Source of the DNA: Gammaproteobacteria bacterium
Lineage (GTDB): Bacteria; Pseudomonadota; Gammaproteobacteria; Pseudomonadales; UBA7434
Reading direction: 5' to 3'
Assembly: GCA_024280785.1 (NCBI GenBank)
Contig: JAJRPK010000236.1
Location: forward strand, 1-37,804
Length of the DNA stretch: 37,804 nucleotides
The notes beneath the pieces are model-generated. The model worked only from the letters and a program-made list of their open reading frames with translations. It did not search any database and was not told where the DNA came from. The translations under genes were made by a program, and so were the position numbers. Shown one piece after another: positions 8,508-17,709 of the stretch. Position 1 is the stretch's first letter. Each line of letters starts with the position of its first letter.

Positions 8508-9677
8508 ATGAAATTTACTGAAGAGCATGACGCCATTCGCAATACGATAGCGCAGTTCGTCGATAAGGAAATTAACCCTTATTGTGATGAATGGGAGAAA
8601 GAAGGGGCTTTTCCTGCCCATGATTTGTTTAAAAAAATGGGCGATCTGGGGTTGTTAGGTATAGCAAAACCTTCTGAGTACGGTGGCTTGGATCTTGATT
8701 ATAGCTACCAAATTATTTTTTCAGAAGAGTTAGGGCGAATCACCAGTGGTGGTGTTTCCATGGGAGTCGGTGTGCAAACCGATATGGCGACACCGGCGCT
8801 AGCTAAATTTGGTAGTGATGAACTACGCGAGCAATTTTTGGCCCCTGCTATTTCAGGCGAAGCTGTATGTTCTATTGCTGTTAGTGAACCTCAGGCAGGT
8901 TCGGATGTGGCTGCGATTAAAACCAGGGCGAAGAAAGACGGCGATGACTATGTTGTTAATGGCAGTAAAATGTGGATCACCAATTCCACTCAGGCCGATA
9001 CTTTATGTGTGCTGGTAAACACCAGCGATGATCGTCCACATAAAAACAAATCGTTGCTGATGATACCGGCCAATACTCCAGGCATATCTTTTTCTGCCAG
9101 ATTGGATAAGTTGGGTATGCGCTCATCCGATACTGCGCAAATATTCTTTGATAATGTTCGCGTGCCGCAGCGTTATCGAATTGGCGAAGAAGGGGCGGGC
9201 TTTCTTTATCAAATGTTGCAGTTTCAGGAAGAACGTTTGTTTGCTGCTGCGGGTAGTTTGAAGGCGATGGAAGCCTGCATCAACACAACGATCGAATACA
9301 CTGGCGAGCGTAAAGCGTTTGGTCAATCCATTTTAGATAACCAAGTAGTGCACTTTCGCTTGGCCGAACTACAAACCGAAGTTGCCGCATTGCGGGCACT
9401 TATCTACGATGCGGTTGAAGGCTATATCGAGGGTGAAGACGTTACCTTAAAAGCGTCAATGACTAAATTAAAAGCCGGTCGTTTATTTCGAGAGGTGAGT
9501 GATTCCTGTATGCAGTATTGGGGTGGAATGGGATATATGTGGGACAACCCCGTTGCTCGAGCTTTTCGCGATGGCCGATTAACCTCGATTGCCGGGGGTG
9601 CCGACGAAGTTATGTTAAGTATTATTTGTAAGCAGATGGGAATCCTTCCCGGTAAGAAATCAACAGCGAAACCTTAA
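8508..9677 (+). CDS. Acyl-CoA dehydrogenase (second copy in cluster)
   Basis: The 389 aa protein has all acyl-CoA dehydrogenase landmarks: AICSIAVSEPQAGSDVAAIKT-like FAD loop (in the region 8860-8920), GSKMWITNSTQAD, MRSSDTAQIFFDNVRVP and a C-terminal RDGRLTSIAGGADEVM. Like its upstream paralogue it lacks the MCAD-type Glu at the C-terminus and carries an isovaleryl-CoA-dehydrogenase-type candidate base at E242 (FQEERLF). The two copies differ clearly in sequence, so they probably act on different intermediates or chain lengths. An AGGATA site precedes the ATG. The carboxyltransferase gene starts 3 nt after its stop. Confidence 0.93.
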   Translation: MKFTEEHDAIRNTIAQFVDKEINPYCDEWEKEGAFPAHDLFKKMGDLGLLGIAKPSEYGGLDLDYSYQIIFSEELGRITSGGVSMGVGVQTDMATPALAKFGSDELREQFLAPAISGEAVCSIAVSEPQAGSDVAAIKTRAKKDGDDYVVNGSKMWITNSTQADTLCVLVNTSDDRPHKNKSLLMIPANTPGISFSARLDKLGMRSSDTAQIFFDNVRVPQRYRIGEEGAGFLYQMLQFQEERLFAAAGSLKAMEACINTTIEYTGERKAFGQSILDNQVVHFRLAELQTEVAALRALIYDAVEGYIEGEDVTLKASMTKLKAGRLFREVSDSCMQYWGGMGYMWDNPVARAFRDGRLTSIAGGADEVMLSIICKQMGILPGKKSTAKP

Positions 9678-9680
9678 GTT

Positions 9681-11306
9681 ATGGCAGTTATCACTTCTAC
9701 AATCGATACTCAGTCTGAACAGTATCAGCGCAACGTCGAAATAATGACAGCGGCAGTGGACGAGTTTCGCAATATCGAAAGAAAAGTATTAGCAACAGCA
9801 GAAGAAAAGGTTCCCCGCTATCGTAAGCGAGGATTTATTCCGCCGCGAGATCGACTGTCTTTACTGCTGGATCCCGGCGCGCCGTTTTTGGAAATGTCGA
9901 CACTGTGCGGCTATATGCAAGAAGAAGACACCGACGGCTCTGCTGCCGGCGGAAGTTGCATAACCGGTATTGGGTATATCGCGGGAACTTGCTGCATGAT
10001 ACTCATCGATGATTTTCTCACCAAGGGCGGGAGTATTACGCCATTGGGGAGTGAAAAACGTCAACGCATGATCAAACTCGCCAACGACAATAAGCTGCCG
10101 GTTATAACGCTAGCACAAAGCGGTGGTGGAAACTTAAAGATGTTGGGTGATTTTTTTGGCCCTTCGGGTGCTGGTTTTGCCAGTCAATGCCGTTTATCGG
10201 CCGCCGGCATACCGCAAATAACTGTAGTTCATGGTAGTGCCACTGCGGGTGGGGCTTATCAACCGGGGCTTTCCGATTACGTAATAATGATTCGCCAACA
10301 GTCAACTATGTACCTGGCTGGGCCGCCACTATTAAAGGCTGCGACGGGAGAGATAGCTACCGATGAAGAGATTGGCGGTGCAGAAATGCACGCTGAGGTA
10401 GCGGGGACCTCTGATTACTTGGCAGAAAATGACAGCGATGGTATTCGCATTGCACGAGAAATTACTGCGCGGCTAGATTGGAATAAAACGCTTCCAAGCG
10501 GTTTTATCTCGGAATCACCGGTTTCTTTTCAATTACCACGGTATAGCAAAGAAGAGCTTCTCGGTGTAGTTCCTGACGATTCCAAGATTCCGTATCAGGC
10601 GCAAGAAATCATTGCGCGCATTGCCGATGCCTCAGAGTTTCTCGAGTTTAAGGCGGCTTTTGATGGCGCTACTGTGTGTGGTCATATTTCGATCGAAGGG
10701 CATAGCTGTGCGGTTATTGCTAACAATGGCCCGATTACGGCTAACGGAGCGGCAAAGGCGGGGCAGTTTGTACAGCTTTGCGAGCAGTCTGATACGCCGA
10801 TACTGTTTTTACACAATACTACGGGTTTTATTGTTGGAACCGAATCCGAGCAAGCCGGTATTATCAAACACGGCGCCAAAATGATTCAGGCTGTGACCAA
10901 TAGCACGGTGGCGAAAATCAGCATTGTCGTCGGTGGCTCTTATGGTGCTGGAAACTACGCAATGTGTGGTCGCGGCATGGACCCCAGTTTTATGTTTGCC
11001 TGGCCCCGCTCAGTGGTATCGGTGATGGGGCCGGCCCAAGCAGGCAGTGTATTGCGAACGGTCGCCGAAGCCAAGATGAAACGCATGGGCGAAGTCGACA
11101 ATGGATTGTTGGACTTATTAGAAAAAGACACAGTCGATACTATGGAAGAAAAATCCCGGGCGCTCGCTAATACTGCACGTTTGTGGGATGACGGCATAAT
11201 TGATCCGAGAGACACTCGCGCGATACTGGCATTTGCTCTGCGTATATGCCGCGAGGGAAGGCAACGAACAGTAAAGACCAGCAGTTTTGGTGTTTCTCGA
11301 TTTTAA
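9681..11306 (+). CDS. Acyl-CoA carboxylase beta subunit (carboxyltransferase), MCC/GCC-related
   Basis: The 541 aa biotin-dependent carboxyltransferase has two crotonase-like halves. The N-terminal half has PPRDRLSLLLDPGAPFLEMS and GSATAGGAYQPGLSDYVIM, and AGPPLLKAATGEIATDEEIGG follows. The C-terminal half has HNTTGFIVGTESEQAGIIKH and VVGGSYGAGNYAMCGRGMDP. These place it with the methylcrotonyl-/geranyl-CoA carboxylase group. However, the segment that in those enzymes reads roughly DSGGANLP...FPDRDHFG is here QSGGGNLKMLGDFFGPSGAG, so substrate specificity cannot be assigned. It should pair with the biotinylated alpha subunit at 12222-14207. Confidence 0.9.
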   Translation: MAVITSTIDTQSEQYQRNVEIMTAAVDEFRNIERKVLATAEEKVPRYRKRGFIPPRDRLSLLLDPGAPFLEMSTLCGYMQEEDTDGSAAGGSCITGIGYIAGTCCMILIDDFLTKGGSITPLGSEKRQRMIKLANDNKLPVITLAQSGGGNLKMLGDFFGPSGAGFASQCRLSAAGIPQITVVHGSATAGGAYQPGLSDYVIMIRQQSTMYLAGPPLLKAATGEIATDEEIGGAEMHAEVAGTSDYLAENDSDGIRIAREITARLDWNKTLPSGFISESPVSFQLPRYSKEELLGVVPDDSKIPYQAQEIIARIADASEFLEFKAAFDGATVCGHISIEGHSCAVIANNGPITANGAAKAGQFVQLCEQSDTPILFLHNTTGFIVGTESEQAGIIKHGAKMIQAVTNSTVAKISIVVGGSYGAGNYAMCGRGMDPSFMFAWPRSVVSVMGPAQAGSVLRTVAEAKMKRMGEVDNGLLDLLEKDTVDTMEEKSRALANTARLWDDGIIDPRDTRAILAFALRICREGRQRTVKTSSFGVSRF

Positions 11307-11355
11307 TCAATGTTAGCGGTGTAATAACGTTATTGGATAACTCTGGAAATTAATT

Positions 11356-12216
11356 ATGACATTAGCAGTATGCAAGGATATTGTATTAGATCTTAATAAT
11401 GGAGTGTTAAATATTCTTCTCAATCGACCACGCAAACGCAATGCGATGAGTCGAAATATGGTCGATGAAATCATGGCTGTATTTTCTTCTATTGCCGATG
11501 ATCGCAAGATTAGGGTCGTGGTGTTGAAGGGGGCAGAAGGTCACTTTTGCGCGGGTGGCGATATATCGAGTATGAATCGTGCTGCATCATCTACAGTATC
11601 ATCGACTAAGGAAACGGGGGATGATGTTGTAGATGAAGGTATTTCTGCACAAACGGTCGATCAAACTATTTGGGAATTCAATCGTATTTTTGGCCGAATG
11701 ATTAGTCAGGTGAATCGCGCACCCCAGCTTGTAGTGACTTTGTTAGAAGGGGCGGTGTTAGGCGGTGGTTTTGGTTTGGCCTGTGTTTCTGATATAGCGA
11801 TTAGTGATAAAGAGGCGCAGTTCGCGATGCCAGAAACGGGCTTAGGGGTTATTCCCGCGCAGATCGCACCGTTTGTCGTTGCTAGAATTGGAGTAACTCA
11901 AACTCGTCGCTTGGCTCTTTTAGGTGAGCGAATAGACGGTGAACAGGCTTGTCAAATCGGCGTAGCACACTATGTTACCGGTAGCCCGGAAGAGATGCAG
12001 GAAAAACTCGAGCAAGTTGTTAAAAAGGTAAAACGTTGCGCGCCAGAAGCAAATGCGGCGACCAAAAAACTCATTTTAGATGTTAGTGATTTAGTGACCG
12101 AAAAGTTGCTAGATCGAGCGGCTGATGAGTTTGTCGAAGCGATGGGCGGTAAAGAAGGTATTGAGGGGACAACAGCCTTTTTACAAAAGCGATTACCCTA
12201 TTGGGCGGAGCAGTAA
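11356..12216 (+). CDS. Enoyl-CoA hydratase/isomerase, methylglutaconyl- or AtuE-like
   Basis: The 286 aa crotonase-fold protein has oxyanion-hole segments GHFCAGGDISSM and GAVLGGGFGLACVSD, and the second catalytic Glu in FAMPETGLGVIPA. The first catalytic Glu of classic crotonase is replaced by Gly (GGGFGL), a pattern I associate with methylglutaconyl-CoA hydratases (LiuC) and AtuE. This fits hydration of a carboxylated enoyl-CoA made by the neighbouring carboxylase. An insertion around residues 75-95 (SSTVSSTKETGDDVVDEG) is longer than usual. It sits between the beta and alpha carboxylase genes; the alpha start is 5 nt downstream of its stop. Confidence 0.88.
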   Translation: MTLAVCKDIVLDLNNGVLNILLNRPRKRNAMSRNMVDEIMAVFSSIADDRKIRVVVLKGAEGHFCAGGDISSMNRAASSTVSSTKETGDDVVDEGISAQTVDQTIWEFNRIFGRMISQVNRAPQLVVTLLEGAVLGGGFGLACVSDIAISDKEAQFAMPETGLGVIPAQIAPFVVARIGVTQTRRLALLGERIDGEQACQIGVAHYVTGSPEEMQEKLEQVVKKVKRCAPEANAATKKLILDVSDLVTEKLLDRAADEFVEAMGGKEGIEGTTAFLQKRLPYWAEQ

Positions 12217-12221
12217 TTTCA

Positions 12222-14207
12222 ATGAATAAAATCTTAATTGCCAACCGAGGCGAGATTGCTGTTCGCGTGATTCGTACAGCTCGGGATTTAGGCTTTCGAA
12301 CGGTTGCCGTTTATAGCACTGCCGACGCGGATGCTATGCATGTTCACGAGGCCGATCAAGCTGTTTGTATCGGGTCCGAGCCGGCAAGTGAATCTTATCT
12401 GCGAGTGGATAAAATTCTCGCGGCTGCGGCACAAACAGGTGCCGATGCCATTCACCCGGGTTACGGCTTTCTTTCTGAAAATGGCCAATTTTCCAGTGCT
12501 TGTAGTGAGGCAGACATCATCTTTATTGGCCCGGATAGCGCGGCGATAGAGCTGATGGGTAGTAAACGCCTATCAAAAATTGCCATGATAGAAGCAGGTG
12601 TACCCTGTATTCCAGGGTATCAAGGAGAGGAGCAAGACGATGAGAAGTTGCTACTAAAGGCACAAGAAATCGGCTTTCCCATTATGGTGAAAGCCTCATT
12701 TGGTGGCGGCGGTCGCGGTATGCGTTTAGTACATCAGCCTGATGAATTGGCTGAACAAATGAAGATGGCGCGGTCAGAGGCACAAAATGCATTTGGCAGT
12801 GGTGAACTCATTCTTGAACGCGCGATAATTGAACCGAGGCATATTGAAATTCAAATCTTTGCCGATCGCCATGGCAATGTAGTTTATTTAGGTGAGCGAG
12901 ATTGCTCAATTCAGCGTCGTCACCAAAAGGTAGTGGAAGAAGCACCGTCTCCCTTTGTCGATGAGTTGCTGAGACAAAAGATGGGCGAAGCTGCTGTCAA
13001 TGCAGCAAAATCTTGTCAGTACGTTGGCGCCGGTACGATAGAGTTTTTGGTCGACAAGGATAAAAACTTTTATTTTTTAGAAATGAATACGCGCTTACAG
13101 GTAGAGCACCCGGTAACCGAGTTAATTACTGGCCTTGATCTAGTGGCTTGGCAGTTAATGGTTGCTGCCGGACAGCCGTTGCCATTGGTGCAAGATGATA
13201 TCCATTTGCGGGGGCACGCTGTGGAAGTGCGCCTTTATGCCGAAGACCCGCGCAATAATTTTATCCCACAAACGGGAACCGTATTGTGCTGGCGAACGTC
13301 TCATGCTGATGCGAGTTCCAATATACGCATCGATCACAGTGTTGCTGAAGGGCAAGTGGTCAGCACTCACTATGACCCTATGTTAGGAAAGGTTATTGCC
13401 TATGGAGACGATCGCCAAACCGCAGTGAGGCGCTTGGCCTCGGCGGTGCAAGATATTGTGTTGCTAGGTGTTAACACCAATAAACATTTTTTACACAAGG
13501 TTCTAAGACACCCCGTTTTTACTGCCGGTGAAGCAACTACAGCTTTTATCGAACAACAATTTTCTACCGACTCAAGCGTTAAAAACTCGACACCCGAATT
13601 GGCAACAGTGGCCAAAGCGGCCTTGCTGTTTTATCTACAGGGAGCTAAGTCCGCCGGCATGTCTCACGGTAACCCTTGGCAAACGGCGGTTGCAACAAGT
13701 TACTCTTTTAAGCTTGAACATGCGGGGGAGGTAATGGGTGTTCAATTGAGTTGTGAAGCAAATTGTTTTCAGATATCACTCGGCGATTATCGAGAGGATG
13801 CCGCGCAATCATTAACGCTAGAGTGGGTTTCTTGTAAAGATAATCGCTGTGTCGTGGTGGAATCGGGTGTGCGGCAAGCGTTTGACTACGTGTTTGATAG
13901 CTCATGTTTGTTTTTAGACGATGGCAGCGGCCACTATATTTTTGACAACATAACGCATCAACCGGCGAGTGCTGGTGGCGGTGTAGGCAATGGTGAAGTT
14001 GTCGCGTCGATGGACGGCTCAATTGTTGAAGTGTTAGTTAAGACTGGCGATGTGGTTGAACAAGGGCAAACGATTTTAGTTATTGAAGCGATGAAAATGG
14101 AGCATCCTTTGAAATCGGATATTTCTGGTATCGTCAAATCGCTAACAGCTAGTGTCGGTCAGCAAGTCAAATCGAAACAGTTGTTGGCAACGGTTATAGA
14201 CCAGTAA
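12222..14207 (+). CDS. Acyl-CoA carboxylase alpha subunit (biotin carboxylase + BCCP)
   Basis: This 661 aa subunit carboxylates its own biotin using ATP and bicarbonate. In order, it has a biotin carboxylase N-domain (ILIANRGEIAVRVIRTARDL), an ATP-grasp domain with FGGGGRGMRLV and EMNTRLQVEHPVTE, a biotin carboxylase C-domain (RLYAEDPRNNFIPQTG), a poorly conserved linker, and a C-terminal biotinyl domain with EAMKMEHPL, the biotin lysine being K625. The size matches MCC/GCC alpha subunits. The start chosen is the ATG at 12222 after GGCGGAG; a TTG at 12201 would overlap the hydratase gene. The stop lies inside a 14-nt tandem repeat. Confidence 0.94.
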   Translation: MNKILIANRGEIAVRVIRTARDLGFRTVAVYSTADADAMHVHEADQAVCIGSEPASESYLRVDKILAAAAQTGADAIHPGYGFLSENGQFSSACSEADIIFIGPDSAAIELMGSKRLSKIAMIEAGVPCIPGYQGEEQDDEKLLLKAQEIGFPIMVKASFGGGGRGMRLVHQPDELAEQMKMARSEAQNAFGSGELILERAIIEPRHIEIQIFADRHGNVVYLGERDCSIQRRHQKVVEEAPSPFVDELLRQKMGEAAVNAAKSCQYVGAGTIEFLVDKDKNFYFLEMNTRLQVEHPVTELITGLDLVAWQLMVAAGQPLPLVQDDIHLRGHAVEVRLYAEDPRNNFIPQTGTVLCWRTSHADASSNIRIDHSVAEGQVVSTHYDPMLGKVIAYGDDRQTAVRRLASAVQDIVLLGVNTNKHFLHKVLRHPVFTAGEATTAFIEQQFSTDSSVKNSTPELATVAKAALLFYLQGAKSAGMSHGNPWQTAVATSYSFKLEHAGEVMGVQLSCEANCFQISLGDYREDAAQSLTLEWVSCKDNRCVVVESGVRQAFDYVFDSSCLFLDDGSGHYIFDNITHQPASAGGGVGNGEVVASMDGSIVEVLVKTGDVVEQGQTILVIEAMKMEHPLKSDISGIVKSLTASVGQQVKSKQLLATVIDQ

Positions 14208-14253
14208 TATTAGACCAATAACATTAGACCAATAACATTAGACCAATAACATT
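14198..14253 (+). repeat. 14-nt tandem repeat, four copies
   Basis: Four consecutive 14-nt units with consensus AGACCAATAACATT span 14198-14253. The first unit has two mismatches (AGACCAGTAATATT) and contains the last codons and TAA stop of the carboxylase alpha gene. The other three are identical and fill the gap toward the AtuA gene. This looks like slippage expansion of the gene's 3' end. No hairpin is evident. Confidence 0.93.
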
Positions 14254-14305
14254 AGAGAAATATTAATGTAGCGGTTATATTTGCGTTTATCGAGGAGTAC
14301 TTAAG

Positions 14306-16123
14306 TTGGCAGAAAAAAAAGTTCGAATCGGCTGCGCTTCCGGATTTTACGGCGATAGTCAGCTGGCCGCTAGGCAACTTGTCGATAAGGGCGATATTGA
14401 TTATCTGGTGTTTGATTATCTAGCTGAAGTTACGATGGCGATTTTGTCACGCGCGAAAAACAAGAATGAGAATTTGGGTTTTGCCGTCGATTTTGTCACC
14501 GTAGCGATGAAAGATGTGCTCGCTGACTGTGCTAAAAAGGGTATCAAGGTGATTGCTAATGCGGGAGGGGTGAATGTTCCTGGATGTATTTCTGCGTTAG
14601 AACTTCTCTGTAGCGAGTTAGATATCACTTTAAATATTGCCGGCGTGTACGGTGATAACTTAGCAGATCGTATCGATGAACTTTCGCCTACCGAATATTC
14701 TGAATTACAAACTAACGAACCCTTGCCTGGCAAACTTTCTAGTCTCAATGCATACCTGGGCGCGCAACCTATTGCCGATGCCTTAGCGGCGGGTGCAGAT
14801 GTGGTGGTGACGGGCAGGGTGGTGGATAGTGCGGTGATGTTGGGTCCGTTGATTCACGAGTTTTCATGGTTAGAGCAAGATTACGATCGTTTGTCCATGG
14901 GTTCTTTGGTCGGGCATGTGTTGGAGTGCGGTGCTCAGTGTACGGGGGGTAACTTTACTGATTGGCACTTGGTTCCCGATTTTTCAACGATGAGTTATCC
15001 TATTGCTGAAGTAAGCTCTAGCGGTGAATTTATAGTGAGTATTCCGCCAGGCACGGGAGGCATGGTAACGACGGCCACCGTAGGCGAACAAATTCTTTAC
15101 GAGATAGGTGACCCAGCTAATTATTTATTACCGGACGTTGCCTGTGATTGGAGTAATCTGACACTCGAACAAGTGGCTGACAATAAAGTGCGGGTGGCTG
15201 GTGCTAAAGGTCGAGCGCCGGGTAAGTACTATAAACTGTGCGCCACTTATATCGACGGTTATCGATTAATGGGCTGTTTTTACATGGGAGGGCTTCGGGT
15301 TGCTGATAAAGCACGCACCGCATTAGACGCATGGGTAAAACGGACTCGCCAAGTATTTGCCGAAAAAGGGTTGGCCGATTATCGTGAAGTATGTATAGAA
15401 ATTGTTGGTGCCGAGGATACCTATGGCCCTCATGGGCAGGCAAATAAAACTCGCGAGGCAATGGGCAAATTTGGCTTGCATCATGACAGCAAAGAGGCTT
15501 TGCAGTTCGCCAGCGCCGAGATGGCGTATCTGGCGACGTCTGGCCCGCCGGGGCTTAGTGGCTTTGGCAGTGGTAGGGTGCGACCGCAACCACTAATGAA
15601 AATACATTCGTCGTTGATAGCTAAAGATCTTGTGCCTGTTACTGTGCAGTTGGGAGAGCAGGTAATCGCAGAGAAATGTTATGCGATAACAGAGCAATCC
15701 CCCGCGACAGCTAAATGCAAAATGAGCATCGATCCGTTAGACTTGGCTGATGCTAAACAGCGAGAAGACTGGGTCAAGGTACCCTTGGCGCGTTTAGCTT
15801 ACGCTCGCAGTGGCGACAAAGGCAACAATGCTAATATAGGGCTTATTGCCCGCAAGGCGGAATATTTGCCACTGTTGTATTTGCAGGTGACAGCTCAAGC
15901 CGTGGATGATTACTTTGCTCACACGGTAGCGGGAGAAGTCGAACGATTTGAACTGCCGGGTTTTCATGCTTTTAATTTTTTTATGACCGAAGCGTTAGGT
16001 GGCGGGGGTACGGCGTCGTTGCGGTTAGATTCTCAAGGTAAAGCGCTAGGGCAAATGTTGTTGTCGATGGATATTGCGGTTCCACCGGCCTGGTTGGATT
16101 CATTGGTTGGTGTTGATGCTTAG
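14306..16123 (+). CDS. AtuA-family protein (DUF1446 + C-terminal AtuA-like domain)
   Basis: The 605 aa protein starts at a TTG with a clear GAGGAG site at 14292-14297, 8 nt upstream. The first ~450 residues match the AtuA/DUF1446 family (VRIGCASGFYGDSQLAARQL, ADVVVTGRVVDSAVMLGPL, VGHVLECGAQCTGGNFTDW). The C-terminal ~110 residues (LARLAYARSGDKGNNANIG, LPGFHAFNFFMTEALGGGG) form the separate AtuA-like alpha/beta domain, here fused. In Pseudomonas, atuA belongs to the acyclic terpene utilisation cluster, but its reaction is not established. It is the last gene of this cluster and is likely cotranscribed. Confidence 0.9.
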   Translation: MAEKKVRIGCASGFYGDSQLAARQLVDKGDIDYLVFDYLAEVTMAILSRAKNKNENLGFAVDFVTVAMKDVLADCAKKGIKVIANAGGVNVPGCISALELLCSELDITLNIAGVYGDNLADRIDELSPTEYSELQTNEPLPGKLSSLNAYLGAQPIADALAAGADVVVTGRVVDSAVMLGPLIHEFSWLEQDYDRLSMGSLVGHVLECGAQCTGGNFTDWHLVPDFSTMSYPIAEVSSSGEFIVSIPPGTGGMVTTATVGEQILYEIGDPANYLLPDVACDWSNLTLEQVADNKVRVAGAKGRAPGKYYKLCATYIDGYRLMGCFYMGGLRVADKARTALDAWVKRTRQVFAEKGLADYREVCIEIVGAEDTYGPHGQANKTREAMGKFGLHHDSKEALQFASAEMAYLATSGPPGLSGFGSGRVRPQPLMKIHSSLIAKDLVPVTVQLGEQVIAEKCYAITEQSPATAKCKMSIDPLDLADAKQREDWVKVPLARLAYARSGDKGNNANIGLIARKAEYLPLLYLQVTAQAVDDYFAHTVAGEVERFELPGFHAFNFFMTEALGGGGTASLRLDSQGKALGQMLLSMDIAVPPAWLDSLVGVDA

Positions 16124-16317
16124 TTTGGTTTATTAGTTTATCGGATTTTGGTAAAAATGATTGATATATTTATCTGTCTTTAGCTGTAAGTTTTTAGTGA
16201 TAGTTGGCGAAAAGTCTTCGAGATCGGCGTAAAAGTTACGGGATATAAAGTAAAAGAGGGTGTTTTCGGATAGGGCCAGTGTGATACAAACATAAGAAAC
16301 TGTTAGGAGGCAATATT

Positions 16318-16791
16318 GTGAACTGGAATGCTATTGGAGCAATTGCAGATTTGGTAGCCGCGACGGGAGTTATTGCATCGCTACTTTATCTCGCCGTCCA
16401 GATTCGTGCTAGCACCGTGGCTTCATCCGTAGATGCAAAGCTTGCGTCAGCGAAGCTCCTCAACAATTTTATCGATTCACTCATTGAGAATCCAGTGTTA
16501 AACGAACTCTATATGCGGGGTATCAAAGACCTCGATTTGCTTTCAAAAGAGGAATACATGCGATTTTCGAATATGAGTATGAAGGCGTTCTGGTTTTTTT
16601 CGGCTGGGTACTTCCAGTTTAGGTCGGGAACGTTGAGCGAAGACGAATTTCATGAATTAAAGTCCGTACTTCGTTATTGGCTGCGCGGAGCGGGCTGTCG
16701 TGCATGGTGGGAAAAAATTGGCCGGGAATCGATGTCACCGGTATTTCGTGAATTTGTGGAATCCGAAATCCGGCAGACTGATGTCTCCTAA
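16318..16791 (+). CDS. Membrane-anchored protein of unknown function
   Basis: The 157 aa protein starts at GTG with a strong AGGAGG site at 16305-16310. One N-terminal hydrophobic helix (about residues 8-27, IADLVAATGVIASLLYLAVQ) is followed by a soluble alpha-helical region with LNNFIDSLIENPVLNELYMRG and WLRGAGCRAWWEKIG. I recognise the overall layout as a common uncharacterised family in marine gammaproteobacteria but cannot assign a function. It is followed by an alpha/beta hydrolase gene 67 nt downstream. A role in signalling or scaffolding would be guesswork. Confidence 0.72.
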   Translation: MNWNAIGAIADLVAATGVIASLLYLAVQIRASTVASSVDAKLASAKLLNNFIDSLIENPVLNELYMRGIKDLDLLSKEEYMRFSNMSMKAFWFFSAGYFQFRSGTLSEDEFHELKSVLRYWLRGAGCRAWWEKIGRESMSPVFREFVESEIRQTDVS

Positions 16792-16858
16792 CAAGCAGCT
16801 GTCCCAGAATTTCAGAATTTATTTGATTTAATTGCTAGGTGATAAGAGAACGATCAAG

Positions 16859-17680
16859 ATGAAGCAAGCCGAACTGCACCAAGGGATCGCGATAGCCCGT
16901 GAAGGGGTAAAAATCGCGTATCAATTTTCGGGAGTTGGGCCAGCGCTCGTGTGCTGCCATGCGATGGGCTGGGACCACACCATGTGGAATCCACAACGGG
17001 CGGAATTTTCGAGATCCCATCAATTTATCACTTTCGACCAGCGCGGCAGCGGAAATTCCGAGCATCCGCCATTTGAATCGATAGCGGGTAGTTTGTACAC
17101 CGTTGAAAGTTTCGGAGACGATCTTCGGGCGGTACTTGATGAGCTGGGAATCGAGAAAGCGCGCATACTTGGCTTTTCCATGGGCGCGGTAGCCGCACTT
17201 TCATTCGCCACACGTTGGCCAGAGCGTGTTGAACGCCTGGTATTGGTATCGGCAATGGCGTCTCGTTTACCCGAAGATATCATTGCGAGAGCACGGCTTG
17301 TTGAGGAAGTCGTAGATACGGATGGCATAGTCAAAGCATACGAATTTTATTTTTCCGGCCCTCTTTTTGAAGGGCTGGGAAAAGGTGATTCTTTTAGGCG
17401 TCAGTTGGAGGGCGTGGTGGCAAAGGCAACACCTCACGGCTTTAAGGGTTGCTTTCGCGTGACAATTGACAGACCGTCACTGCTGGAGAAATTACAGGTG
17501 ATAAATGCTCCAACACTCGTTGTTGTGGGGGAACGAGACAAACACTATCTAACCGAGGCCGACCGGATGAGCGAAAAACTTCCAAATGCCAAAAAAATCA
17601 TCATTGCGAATGCCGGGCATCCCATAACGATGCAGCAACCAGATGCGTTTGAAAGAGAAGTGCTGTCATTTCTCTCATGA
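16859..17680 (+). CDS. Alpha/beta-fold hydrolase
   Basis: This is a 273 aa protein from the ATG at 16859. The nucleophile elbow GFSMGAV places the catalytic serine at S107, the acid is likely the Asp in VVVGERDKHY, and the histidine is in NAGHPITMQQP. HAMGWDHTMWNPQ supplies the oxyanion region. The sequence resembles 3-oxoadipate enol-lactonase/haloperoxidase-like cytosolic hydrolases (FDQRGSGNSEHPP), but the substrate cannot be fixed. A TTG at 16832 would add nine residues without family support. It may be co-expressed with the small upstream gene and converges with the FAD gene downstream (29 nt between stops). Confidence 0.88.
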   Translation: MKQAELHQGIAIAREGVKIAYQFSGVGPALVCCHAMGWDHTMWNPQRAEFSRSHQFITFDQRGSGNSEHPPFESIAGSLYTVESFGDDLRAVLDELGIEKARILGFSMGAVAALSFATRWPERVERLVLVSAMASRLPEDIIARARLVEEVVDTDGIVKAYEFYFSGPLFEGLGKGDSFRRQLEGVVAKATPHGFKGCFRVTIDRPSLLEKLQVINAPTLVVVGERDKHYLTEADRMSEKLPNAKKIIIANAGHPITMQQPDAFEREVLSFLS

Positions 17681-17709
17681 ATTCATGCGCATGCGAGTTG
17701 TTTTCGGCA

